Assembly: GCA_015486685.1 (NCBI GenBank)
Contig: WFRC01000162.1
Location: 1-16,515 of the forward strand
Origin: Caldifarciminota bacterium
Lineage (GTDB): Bacteria; Hydrothermota; UBA3072; WFRC01
Length of the DNA: 16,515 nt
Direction: 5' to 3'
Shown here: one piece after another, positions 1-6,643 of the stretch
How the letters are laid out: each line of letters opens with the position of its first letter
Numbering within the stretch: the stretch's first letter is position 1
Position numbers and translations under genes: made by a program
The notes under the pieces: model-generated
The model's input: only the letters and a program-made list of their open reading frames with translations
Databases searched by the model: none
What the model was told of the DNA's origin: nothing

Positions 1-244
1 CACCTATAGAAGAATCTCTCTTGCTTTTTAATGCTACGGAAGGTAATTCATGGGATGATATTACTTCACCTGCATTTTTGATATATATTCTCTCTGTGCC
101 TTCGGGTAAAAATTCTTTAATCCTTTTTTCTTGACCGACAAGGACAATTTCTAAATCGGGATGTTCCTTGATTGCGAGTATTGCTCCTTTTACAGGTTCA
201 AGGGGGGCAAAGTCTCCCCCCATTGCATCAAGGACTATTCTCAT
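1..244 (-). CDS. plsX: PlsX, phosphate acyltransferase (N-terminal part; cut by left window edge)
   Basis: PlsX converts acyl-ACP to acyl-phosphate, the acyl donor for PlsY in the first step of bacterial phospholipid synthesis; it is a peripheral membrane enzyme. The first ~81 residues are visible. They begin MRIVLDAMGGDFAPLEPVKG, the family's highly conserved N-terminus (DAMGGD..P). Near the window edge is a PSVALKSKRDSSI segment, matching the conserved P..A.R.K.DSS region. The ATG at 244-242 overlaps the rpmF stop codon as ATGA (244-241), so translation is probably coupled to rpmF. The yceD-rpmF-plsX order is a classical conserved cluster, often followed by fatty-acid genes. The rest of the protein (about three quarters of the usual ~330-345 aa) lies outside the window. 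Confidence 0.96.
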   Translation of the reverse strand, partial: MRIVLDAMGGDFAPLEPVKGAILAIKEHPDLEIVLVGQEKRIKEFLPEGTERIYIKNAGEVISSHELPSVALKSKRDSSIG

Positions 245-423
245 TCTTCTGTTTCTTTAATGTACAATTTGCCTTTATAATAACCACAATTCGGGCATAT
301 CCTGTGTGGTACCATTAAATGATGGCACCTTGGACAGGGAACAAGATGAGGTGCCTGGGCTTTCCAGTGCGTTCTTCTCTTTTTACCCCTTGTATGTGAT
401 GACCTTTTTTTCGGAACTGGCAT
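241..423 (-). CDS. rpmF: 50S ribosomal protein L32
   Basis: L32 is a small zinc-ribbon protein of the large ribosomal subunit. The 60-aa product begins MPVPKKRSSHTRGKKRRTHW, the usual basic N-terminus (PVPKR..S..R...RR.HW). It carries the C4 zinc ribbon with Cys30, Cys33, Cys43 and Cys46, so it is the zinc-binding form. The ATG at 423-421 is preceded by a near-perfect Shine-Dalgarno AAAGGAGGT (439-431) with 7 bases of spacing. It lies downstream of yceD after a 236-base gap and upstream of plsX, which it overlaps by 4 bases. Its leader resembles that of the LolA-like gene at 11225 (see the repeat entries), so rpmF-plsX may also be transcribed separately from yceD. Confidence 0.97.
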   Translation of the reverse strand: MPVPKKRSSHTRGKKRRTHWKAQAPHLVPCPRCHHLMVPHRICPNCGYYKGKLYIKETEE

Positions 424-430
424 CTTAATT

Positions 431-510
431 ACCTCCTTTGTTTAATGAGTTAGAAGTAAGCACGCTGACCGCTTGAAAACATATATTGCAAAGTCCCTAA
501 CTTGTATCGT
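431..510 (-). repeat. Leader cassette, copy A (upstream of rpmF)
   Basis: Read on the minus strand, this stretch runs ACGATA, ACTTTGCAATAT, then GCGGTCAGCGTGCTTACTTC, TTAAACAAAGGAGGTAA and into rpmF. The same ordered blocks occur on the plus strand before the LolA-like gene at 11225: ACGATA, ACTTTTGCATTAT, GCGGTAAGCGTGCTTACTTC, CTAAACAAGGAGGTAA. Copy A has one GGTMAGC heptamer before GTGC and two TTACTTC-like units after it; copy B has four of each. The match extends well past the Shine-Dalgarno sequence, so chance is unlikely. Function is unknown; a shared mobile or duplicated 5' leader is an inference. Confidence 0.6.
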
Positions 511-544
511 GTTTTTCTACTCAGTAACTTCTTACTTGTCTGTG

Positions 545-584
545 TCATTGCGAGGCTCAATTTATTGAGCCGTGGCAATCTCAT
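545..584. repeat. REP-like imperfect palindrome
   Basis: A 40-base element in the gap between yceD and rpmF starts GTCATTGCGAG and ends CGTGGCAATCTCAT. An 8-base perfect inner stem GGCTCAAT/ATTGAGCC (554-561 and 564-571) is flanked by an outer ATTGC/GCAAT stem (547-551 and 575-579), with a small asymmetric bulge of GA opposite GTG. Dispersed repeats with this kind of end pair are common between genes in many AT-rich and environmental bacteria, from general memory. It lacks a following T-run in the leftward (gene) direction, so it is more like a REP/MITE-type element than an intrinsic terminator. No second copy was seen in this window. Confidence 0.6.
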
Positions 585-604
585 CTTTTTTTCTTTTCCT
601 TATA

Positions 605-660
605 TACTCGCTACTCATCCCTCGCTACTGCTTTTTCAACTCATCTACTCATTCGCTCAT
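605..660. repeat. Degenerate heptamer/octamer tandem array after yceD
   Basis: Two short arrays lie just beyond the yceD stop codon. Positions 605-632 read as heptamers TACTCGC, TACTCAT, CCCTCGC, TACTGCT. Positions 637-660 read as octamers CAACTCAT, CTACTCAT, TCGCTCAT. The last octamer reaches the first base of the stop codon (TGA at 662-660). On the minus strand they become purine-rich ATGAG units, similar in texture to the arrays at 10903-11207. Confidence 0.55.
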
Positions 661-1145
661 CAAGTTTTTTTGCTATTGGCTCTTTTTATCGTATGTTCAC
701 ACGGTCCTTCATTTAAATTCTTGCCGCATATAGGGCACAACCCTTTACAATCTTCCTTACACAAAGGCTTTATAGGGACTGAAAGCAGTATTGTATCGTG
801 TATCTCAGGAGATATGTCAAATATATCATTCATAATGTAAACAGTATCAATATCCTCATCGCTAAGTTCTCGTTCTCTAAAAATCCTCTCACTCCCTCTT
901 TTCAATATTAGATGTATATCTTTGTCCATATCTTTATCAAATTCTTCAAGACACCTTGCGCAGGTTAATTTCAAAGTATAATGAATGTTGCCTGTAATCT
1001 CTATAATATTACCTCTTCTATCTACAATTAACTTTCCCTTAATCTTTCCTTTTACTACATCCTGAACATCTAACTTTTCAGGGGGGATTTCTATTTCAAG
1101 GGTTTCCTTGCCATTTTTAAAAGAGGATATATTTATTTTTTCCAC
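660..1145 (-). CDS. yceD: YceD/DUF177 family protein
   Basis: The 161-aa product matches the YceD (DUF177) family, whose members are linked to 23S rRNA accumulation and almost always sit next to rpmF. It shows the family's cysteine pattern: Cys62 and Cys65 (CARC) after a beta-rich N-terminal half, then the C-terminal Cys129, Cys133, Cys137, Cys140 and Cys149 in PLCKEDCKGLCPICG. These probably bind zinc. The start is GTG at 1145-1143, chosen because AAGGAG (1156-1151) lies 5 bases upstream and a strong promoter lies just beyond it. Length is normal for the family. Its exact biochemical role is not established. Confidence 0.92.
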   Translation of the reverse strand: MEKINISSFKNGKETLEIEIPPEKLDVQDVVKGKIKGKLIVDRRGNIIEITGNIHYTLKLTCARCLEEFDKDMDKDIHLILKRGSERIFRERELSDEDIDTVYIMNDIFDISPEIHDTILLSVPIKPLCKEDCKGLCPICGKNLNEGPCEHTIKRANSKKT

Positions 1146-1163
1146 TCTTTCTCCTTATGTAAA

Positions 1164-1191
1164 AATATACAAAAAAAACTTGAATTGTCAA
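1164..1191 (-). promoter_or_regulatory. Promoter for yceD-rpmF-plsX (leftward)
   Basis: Read on the minus strand: a perfect -35 TTGACA (1191-1186), a 16-base spacer and -10 TATATT (1169-1164). Predicted transcription would begin near 1157, directly at the AAGGAG ribosome binding site (1156-1151), leaving a leader of about a dozen bases before the GTG at 1145. The -35 abuts the -35 of the rightward recF promoter. Confidence 0.75.
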
Positions 1192-1207
1192 GGAAAAGTT
1201 GTATATT
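1180..1207 (+). promoter_or_regulatory. Promoter for recF operon (rightward), leaderless start likely
   Basis: -35 TTGAAT (1180-1185), 16-base spacer, -10 TATATT (1202-1207); an alternative register is TATTAT at 1204-1209. It follows the A-run and CTTGA also seen at the promoter at 10496, which has the same 16-base spacing. Transcription 6-8 bases after the -10 would begin at 1213-1216, on the recF GTG (1214). Confidence 0.65.
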
Positions 1208-1213
1208 ATAGGT

Positions 1214-2314
1214 GTGAAATTAAGAAAAATTGTTTTTGAAAACTTCAGAAATTTTAAGCAATTAAATTATGAATTTCCAGATGGTTTGAATATGATTATA
1301 GGTGCGAATGGTGCTGGAAAAACAAATCTTTTAGAAGGGATTGATTTCCTTTCACACTTTCGTTCATTCAGGGGCGCAAAGTTAAAGGAAATGGTAAATT
1401 TTGGGGGGAATTATTTTTCCCTGAGTGGTGGGGTAGAGAAGGACAGTGGCGAAAAAATGAGTGTCGAAACGAGGGTTGCTGAGACTCATCAGGTAAAAAT
1501 AAATGGGGTAAAATTGGATAAGATAACAATGGCGTTTGATAAAATTATGGTAGTACCATTTACTTCTTATGACCTTTCTTTTGTTGATGGGACACCTGCG
1601 GAAAGGAGAAAATTTCTGGATATTACCACTTCTGAGGTCTCTCTGGAGTATCTTGATAACCTCATTACTTATAAAAGATTGGTTTTCCAGAGGAATAAAT
1701 TACTAATGAGGGCAAATGAGATAGGGCAAATACCACCTGAACTGGATGTCTGGGACAATTCTCTTGCCAGAGTGGGTGGAAAAATTGTAAAAAAGAGGTT
1801 AGAAGTAATTAAAATAGTAAGGCCAAAGGCAAAATACTTTTTCAGCCTCTTTGGTGTGGGTGAAATGGAACTTATATATATACCTTCTTTTAGAATAATA
1901 GGTGATATAGAACAGAATTTAATGGAAGCCCTGAAAAAGAACAGAAAAAGGGATATAGAAATGGAAGCCACATCGGTAGGACCTCACCGCGATAGATTAA
2001 ATTTTACCCATCTTGGTAAGGATGCCAAAAAATTTTCTTCCCTTGGAAGTAAAAGGGCGTTAGCATTTGCAATAAGAATGGCAGAGGCAGAGATTATTAA
2101 AGATGTAAAGGGGGAATATCCTATTCTTATTATTGATGAAATTACAGGAGAGCTTGATAAAACAAGAGTTTATGATTTGATGGAAATAGTAGTTACATAC
2201 CCTCAATCTTTTATTGCGACACCAAGGGAAGAGATAATAGAGGGCAGCAAAATAAATGTTCATAAATTGGAGATAGAAGATGGAACCCCGAAGATTGAAC
2301 GATTTAATATCTGA
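1214..2314 (+). CDS. recF: RecF, DNA replication/repair ATPase
   Basis: RecF is an SMC/ABC-like ATPase that binds DNA at gaps and, with RecO and RecR, loads RecA. Numbered from the GTG at 1214 (366 aa), Walker A is GANGAGKT (30-37), the conserved GPHRD motif is at 246-250, an ABC-type signature SSLGSKRALAFAIRMAEA is near 265-282, and Walker B LIIDEITGELD with downstream R is near 295-308. The signature has GSKR where GQQR is usual. An in-frame TTG at 1199 would add MYIIG, but that codon lies upstream of the predicted -10, so GTG 1214 is preferred; it also gives the normal family N-terminus (MKLRKIVFENFRNF). The 3' end overlaps dciA by 35 bases. Confidence 0.96.
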   Translation: MKLRKIVFENFRNFKQLNYEFPDGLNMIIGANGAGKTNLLEGIDFLSHFRSFRGAKLKEMVNFGGNYFSLSGGVEKDSGEKMSVETRVAETHQVKINGVKLDKITMAFDKIMVVPFTSYDLSFVDGTPAERRKFLDITTSEVSLEYLDNLITYKRLVFQRNKLLMRANEIGQIPPELDVWDNSLARVGGKIVKKRLEVIKIVRPKAKYFFSLFGVGEMELIYIPSFRIIGDIEQNLMEALKKNRKRDIEMEATSVGPHRDRLNFTHLGKDAKKFSSLGSKRALAFAIRMAEAEIIKDVKGEYPILIIDEITGELDKTRVYDLMEIVVTYPQSFIATPREEIIEGSKINVHKLEIEDGTPKIERFNI

Positions 2315-2573
2315 TGTATTAAAGGATGTTGAAAAAAGAAAGGGGATAGGTGAGGAGGAAATATTTCGATTTTTGAAAGTGTGCGTGGGAAATATAATAA
2401 AGAAAGAGATTACACCTGTGAGGGTTGATAGAAAAACAATCATTTTGAGTGTATCATCGCCTGCGTGGATGAATGAGCTTTCTTTTTTGAAGGGAAAGAT
2501 TGTTAAATGTGTGAATAAAAAGGCAGGCAAAGAAATTATAAAGGATATAAGATTTTTCCTACAAAGGAGGTAA
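2280..2573 (+). CDS. dciA: DciA-like protein (DUF721)
   Basis: DciA/DUF721 proteins are the ancestral partner of the replicative helicase DnaB, used for helicase loading in bacteria that lack DnaC/DnaI. The 97-aa product is a minimal version. It has an N-terminal helix (LNDLISDVLKDVEKR), a VG..I.....P core (36-46), the typical S.AWMNEL.FLK segment (60-71) and a C-terminal I.DIRF strand (88-92). The usual tryptophan before VG is absent here. ATG 2280 has GGAG at 2269-2272. Its place between recF and gyrB is the classical location of this family, which supports the call as much as the sequence does. Confidence 0.85.
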   Translation: MEPRRLNDLISDVLKDVEKRKGIGEEEIFRFLKVCVGNIIKKEITPVRVDRKTIILSVSSPAWMNELSFLKGKIVKCVNKKAGKEIIKDIRFFLQRR

Positions 2574-2575
2574 AT

Positions 2576-4462
2576 TTGTATAATGCAAGTAAAATTCAGG
2601 TATTAAAAGGGCTTGAGGCTGTGAGAAAGAGGCCTGCTATGTATATTGGTGATACAGGTATGAGAGGACTTCATCATCTAATATTTGAGGTGGTTGACAA
2701 TTCTGTTGATGAAGCAATGGCAGGCTACTGTAAAAATATAGAGGTGATTATCCATAAAGAAAATACGGTTACAGTAAAGGATGACGGTAGAGGCATCCCT
2801 GTGGATATGCATCCAACCCAGAAGAAACCGGGACTTGAGGTTGTAATGACAATGCTCCATGCAGGTGGTAAATTTGACAATAAAACCTATACTATATCAG
2901 GAGGGCTTCATGGAGTGGGTGTCTCTGTTGTTAACGCACTTTCAGAATATTTGGAGGTAGAGATTGGCAGAGATGGGATGCTCTATTATCAAAGGTTTGA
3001 AAAGGGTAGAACTGTCTCTGAACTTGAGAAAAGGGGAAAAACAAGTTTCAGAGGAACAACTATACACTTTTCGCCTGACCCAAGCATATTCAGGAAGATT
3101 GATTTCAGTTTTGATATAGTTTCACAAAGATTGAGGGAAGTTGCATTTTTGAATAAAGGTTTAAGAATTGTCCTTGAAGATGAAAGATTGGGGAGGCGTC
3201 ATGAATTTTATTATGAAGGTGGGATTGTAGAATTTGTTGCATTTATTGCTGAGAATAAGAATCCCCTGCATAAACCTGTTTATATCCATGGGAAAAGGGA
3301 TTCAACAGAGATTGAGGTTGCTCTGATATATACGGAGACATACGCCGAAAATGTATATACATTTGCGAATAATATAAATACCGTGGAAGGTGGGACACAC
3401 CTTGCGGGATTTAAATCAGCTTTAACACGTGCAATTAATGATTATGCAAGGAAAACAAATCTGCTAAAAGAAAATGAGCTAAATCTTACGGGGAATGATG
3501 TAAGGGAAGGGATAAATGCCGTTATCTCAGTAAAGGTAAAAGACCCTCAATTCGAAGGTCAGACAAAGACAAAATTGGGGAATAGCAGTGTAAAAGGGCT
3601 TGTAGAATCCATTGTTTATGAAATATTATCCAGGTATTTTGATGAAAATCCTAATATAGGCAGGGTTATAATGGACAAGGTGAAAACCGCCGCAAGGGCA
3701 AGGATGGCCGCAAAAAAGGCGAGAGAATTAACAAGAAGGAAAAGTGTGCTTGAGAATACGACCCTTCCGGGTAAACTTGCTGATTGCAGCAATGGAGACC
3801 CCGCGGCATCGGAACTCTTTATTGTTGAAGGTGATTCTGCCGGGGGTTCTGCAAAGCAGGGAAGGGATAGGACATTTCAGGCGATATTACCTTTAAGGGG
3901 AAAAATCCTTAATGTAGAAAAGGCGCGATTGGACAAAATCCTTTCTAACGATTCGATAAGAACAATAATATCTGCATTAGGAACGGGTATTGGACAGGAA
4001 GATTTCAATCCGGATAAGGTAAGATACCATAAAATCATTATTATGACAGACGCCGATGTAGACGGAGCACATATCCGCACACTCCTGTTGACATTTTTCT
4101 ATCGGCATGCCCTTGCGTTGATAAAGAGAGGATATGTATATATTGCCCAACCTCCATTATATGGTATCAAAAAAGGAAAAGAAGAATACTATTTATATAC
4201 AGATGAAGAATTGCAGTCAACCCTGAATAAATTGGGAAAAGATAAACTTCAGGTACAAAGATATAAAGGACTTGGGGAAATGAATCCTGAACAACTGTGG
4301 AAAACTACAATGGACCCGGAAAGGAGAAGATTAAAGATAGTTGACCTTGAAGATGCTGTGGAAGCCGATAATATCTTTTCTATACTTATGGGAGATAGCG
4401 TTGAACCCAGGAGAGAGTTTATCGAACAAAATGCAAAATATGTTGAGCACCTGGATGTGTAA
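2576..4462 (+). CDS. gyrB: DNA gyrase subunit B
   Basis: ATPase subunit of DNA gyrase, which introduces negative supercoils with GyrA. The 628-aa product has the GHKL ATPase site: EVVDNSVDEA with Glu38 and Asn42, DDGRGIP (69-75), GGLHGVG (109-115) and the QTK loop (329-331). The TOPRIM metal site follows with EGDSAGG (418-424) and DADVDG (492-497), then QRYKGLGEMNPEQLW near the C-terminus. Length is that of the short GyrB form, without the insertion seen in Escherichia coli. The start is TTG at 2576, supported by AAAGGAGG (2563-2570) five bases upstream and by homology at the first residues (YNASKIQVLKGLEAVRKRP). It begins 2 bases after dciA. A ParE identity is less likely given the recF-dciA-gyrB order. 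Confidence 0.97.
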   Translation: MYNASKIQVLKGLEAVRKRPAMYIGDTGMRGLHHLIFEVVDNSVDEAMAGYCKNIEVIIHKENTVTVKDDGRGIPVDMHPTQKKPGLEVVMTMLHAGGKFDNKTYTISGGLHGVGVSVVNALSEYLEVEIGRDGMLYYQRFEKGRTVSELEKRGKTSFRGTTIHFSPDPSIFRKIDFSFDIVSQRLREVAFLNKGLRIVLEDERLGRRHEFYYEGGIVEFVAFIAENKNPLHKPVYIHGKRDSTEIEVALIYTETYAENVYTFANNINTVEGGTHLAGFKSALTRAINDYARKTNLLKENELNLTGNDVREGINAVISVKVKDPQFEGQTKTKLGNSSVKGLVESIVYEILSRYFDENPNIGRVIMDKVKTAARARMAAKKARELTRRKSVLENTTLPGKLADCSNGDPAASELFIVEGDSAGGSAKQGRDRTFQAILPLRGKILNVEKARLDKILSNDSIRTIISALGTGIGQEDFNPDKVRYHKIIIMTDADVDGAHIRTLLLTFFYRHALALIKRGYVYIAQPPLYGIKKGKEEYYLYTDEELQSTLNKLGKDKLQVQRYKGLGEMNPEQLWKTTMDPERRRLKIVDLEDAVEADNIFSILMGDSVEPRREFIEQNAKYVEHLDV

Positions 4463-4465
4463 ATA

Positions 4466-5941
4466 ATGGATGAGTTTGAGATTCTCGAAGAAATTGGTAA
4501 AGGGGGAATGGCAACCATATATAGGGGAAGATTAAAAAGCAGTGGCCAGATAATAGTCATAAAAAAACTCCATCCCCACCTTAAAGGGGATGCGAATTTT
4601 GTAAAGAGATTTAAGAGGGAAGGTAAAATTTTAGAAAAACTAAGGCATAAAAATATTATTGGATTTTATGGCTTCAGAGAAATACAGGGCGAATATTTTA
4701 TCCTTATGGAGTATATTCAAGGTTTAAGCCTCAGGGACATTCTTCGGAAAAATAAAACGCCACTGCTCATTGCCTTATATATTACGAAAGAAATATACGA
4801 GGGTGTCGGATATGCTCATAAAAATGGGATTATACATCGTGACTTAAAACCAGAAAATATTATTATTGGGAAGAATGGTGATATCAAGATTGCGGATTTT
4901 GGACTGGCATATGGGTCTGAATTTCCTCGCGTGACAGAACCAGGAATGTATGTAGGCACTCCCGAATATATTGCGCCTGAAATACTGATGGGAAAAGAAT
5001 ATTCAGAGGTAAGTGATATTTATGCCATCGGGGTTATCCTTTATGAAATGGTAAAAGGGGAAAATCCATTCAGGGGTAAGACACCCTATGAATCCATAAA
5101 CAAAATACTTTATAGAAAAGGGATGGATTTTGGCGATTTCCCTTCATTCCTTGAATCTATAATAAGCAAAATGGTGGCAATGGAACCAAAATCCCGTTAT
5201 CAAAGCATTGATGAATTAAGAAAGGCTCTTGACCTTTATATTACGATAAATAAGAGAACATTCAAACAATATCTTCTTGCACCAGAAAAATTTCACGAGG
5301 AGAAAATAATAAAATCAAAAACCATTAAAAATTTGAGGATGCTCGTTCTGCTTATTATCCTGCTAATAGCGATTATCTTTTATAATTATTTCCGATATTG
5401 TAATCATCCGAAAGTTTTACAAACCAGGAACATACGAAAAGTAGAGAGAAAAATGGATACATTAAAGGTAGAAAAACACCCGAGAAACCCCATAAAAACT
5501 TCGCTTACGAACCCTATCATTACAGGTTATGGATGGCTAAAAGTTTCAGCAGTGCCCTGGGCAGGTGTGTATATAGATAATAAATTTATAGATAGAACCC
5601 CCGTCGGGGAACCTATAAAGATTGCATCAGGAAAACATATTGTTATATTTAAGCATCCCAGAAGGGGAGAGGTTGTAAAAACTGTATACTTAAATAAGGG
5701 AGAGACCTTGAGAGTAAATGTAATATTGAGTTACGGGTACTTAAAAGTAGTTGTAATCCCATGGGGTTATATTTATATTGATGGGAAGAAGGTGGCTGAA
5801 ACCCCTATTGCAAATCCCATACCTTCAATTCCCGGCGTCCATAATCTTCTTGTAGTTAATCCCGGATACCGTGAATGGAGAGAAAAGATTAATATATCAA
5901 GAGGTGAAACATTAGAAAAACATATTATCTTGAAGAAATAA
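4466..5941 (+). CDS. Membrane-anchored Ser/Thr protein kinase with two PEGA domains
   Basis: Hanks-type kinase of 491 aa, apparently complete and active: glycine loop GKGGMA (11-16), Lys33 or Lys34 of the VIKK strand, helix-C Glu52, catalytic HRDLKPEN (124-131), DFG (144-146) and APE (170-172). After the kinase domain (about 1-260) a single transmembrane helix spans about 291-309. The outer part carries two PEGA repeats (about 356-421 and 424-489), each running from GWLKV/GYLKV through P-W-G/A-x-Y-I-D to TP and a basic C-terminal strand. The topology implies a cytoplasmic kinase and a periplasmic or cell-wall-facing sensor or anchor. It starts 3 bases after the gyrB stop, so it is probably co-transcribed with gyrB. 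Substrates are unknown; the envelope protein genes that follow are candidates by position only. Confidence 0.93.
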   Translation: MDEFEILEEIGKGGMATIYRGRLKSSGQIIVIKKLHPHLKGDANFVKRFKREGKILEKLRHKNIIGFYGFREIQGEYFILMEYIQGLSLRDILRKNKTPLLIALYITKEIYEGVGYAHKNGIIHRDLKPENIIIGKNGDIKIADFGLAYGSEFPRVTEPGMYVGTPEYIAPEILMGKEYSEVSDIYAIGVILYEMVKGENPFRGKTPYESINKILYRKGMDFGDFPSFLESIISKMVAMEPKSRYQSIDELRKALDLYITINKRTFKQYLLAPEKFHEEKIIKSKTIKNLRMLVLLIILLIAIIFYNYFRYCNHPKVLQTRNIRKVERKMDTLKVEKHPRNPIKTSLTNPIITGYGWLKVSAVPWAGVYIDNKFIDRTPVGEPIKIASGKHIVIFKHPRRGEVVKTVYLNKGETLRVNVILSYGYLKVVVIPWGYIYIDGKKVAETPIANPIPSIPGVHNLLVVNPGYREWREKINISRGETLEKHIILKK

Positions 5942-5991
5942 TCCTGTTTTTCCTTGCCATTCCTATTTTTGGGCAGGAAAAATTTAACAAG

Positions 5992-6609
5992 GTGGTGCTT
6001 CTTTATAATAATGGAAATTATAAAGATGTAATAGTTTATTCAGATTCTATATTAAAACAGGATTCACTAAATAATAAAGAGGAGATTTATCTGAGGACAT
6101 ACAGGGCATATTCATTTGTTGCACTTACAGAAACGAAGAAGGCGAAAAATGAATTTGTCACTATATTAAACATAGATTCCACATATACATTAAATCCTGA
6201 TATTGTTTCACCAAAGATTATCGATGTATTCAATGAGGTGAAAGATGAATGGTTAAAGAGTAAGATTCCTGCCAAACTTCCGGAGAAAAATGCAGAAGAA
6301 CTTCCACCTACGCCCCCTTCCTCTTTCGCGATATATACCTTTCCTGGCACATATCAGAACTATATTGGAAATAGGAAAAAGGGGAAGATATTAAAATGGG
6401 GATTTTTGATAGGGCTTGGTGCTGTAGGTATTACACAGGGGGGATATTATTATACCCATTATATGTATTTGCAGCAAAGAAGCCAACCTGATATAGATAA
6501 GTGGTATACATGGTATAACTTTTTTTATAAGGCGAAGAAAATTTCACTTAATCTTACGACATTCATTTTTCTGTACAACATAATAGATGTTTCGCTATCA
6601 AATAAGTAG
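5992..6609 (+). CDS. Secreted/membrane protein with TPR-like N-terminus and DUF5683-like C-terminus
   Basis: Function unknown. From the first conventional start (GTG 5992) the product is 205 aa. The N-terminal ~85 residues look like TPR helices (LLYNNGNYKDVIVYSDSIL) and end in a NPDIVSPKIIDVFNEVKDEW segment, a pattern common in secreted TPR proteins of FCB-like bacteria. A Pro-rich linker follows. The C-terminal part (about 115-205) has PGTYQNYIGNRKKGKILKWG and two hydrophobic segments, resembling the PG.GQ.Y.G...KG pattern of DUF5683/TM2-like domains. The reading frame stays open upstream to 5908, and the extra codons encode a good signal peptide core and cleavage site (ILFFLAIPIFGQ), but only non-standard start codons are available there (ATT 5911, ATA 5938). 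The true protein probably starts upstream of 5992. Confidence 0.72.
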   Translation: MVLLYNNGNYKDVIVYSDSILKQDSLNNKEEIYLRTYRAYSFVALTETKKAKNEFVTILNIDSTYTLNPDIVSPKIIDVFNEVKDEWLKSKIPAKLPEKNAEELPPTPPSSFAIYTFPGTYQNYIGNRKKGKILKWGFLIGLGAVGITQGGYYYTHYMYLQQRSQPDIDKWYTWYNFFYKAKKISLNLTTFIFLYNIIDVSLSNK

Positions 6610-6643
6610 CGGACGGACTTACGACTGACCCCGAAAAAATTTA

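Noticed and set aside
545..584. Rho-independent terminator for yceD
   Set aside because: In the leftward direction the stem is not followed by a T-run; the T-rich bases lie on the other side.
424..659. Chromosomal origin near recF/gyrB
   Set aside because: No clear DnaA box (TTATCCACA-like) was seen and neither dnaA nor dnaN is in the window.
502..840. 112-aa open frame on the plus strand, ending inside yceD
   Set aside because: It runs through the REP-like palindrome and the T-rich arrays, then reads antisense to yceD; composition is low-complexity and yceD is clearly the real gene.
1199..1213. TTG 1199 as the recF start (adds MYIIG)
   Set aside because: It lies upstream of the predicted -10 box and the added residues are not typical of RecF; kept only as an alternative if transcription starts further upstream.
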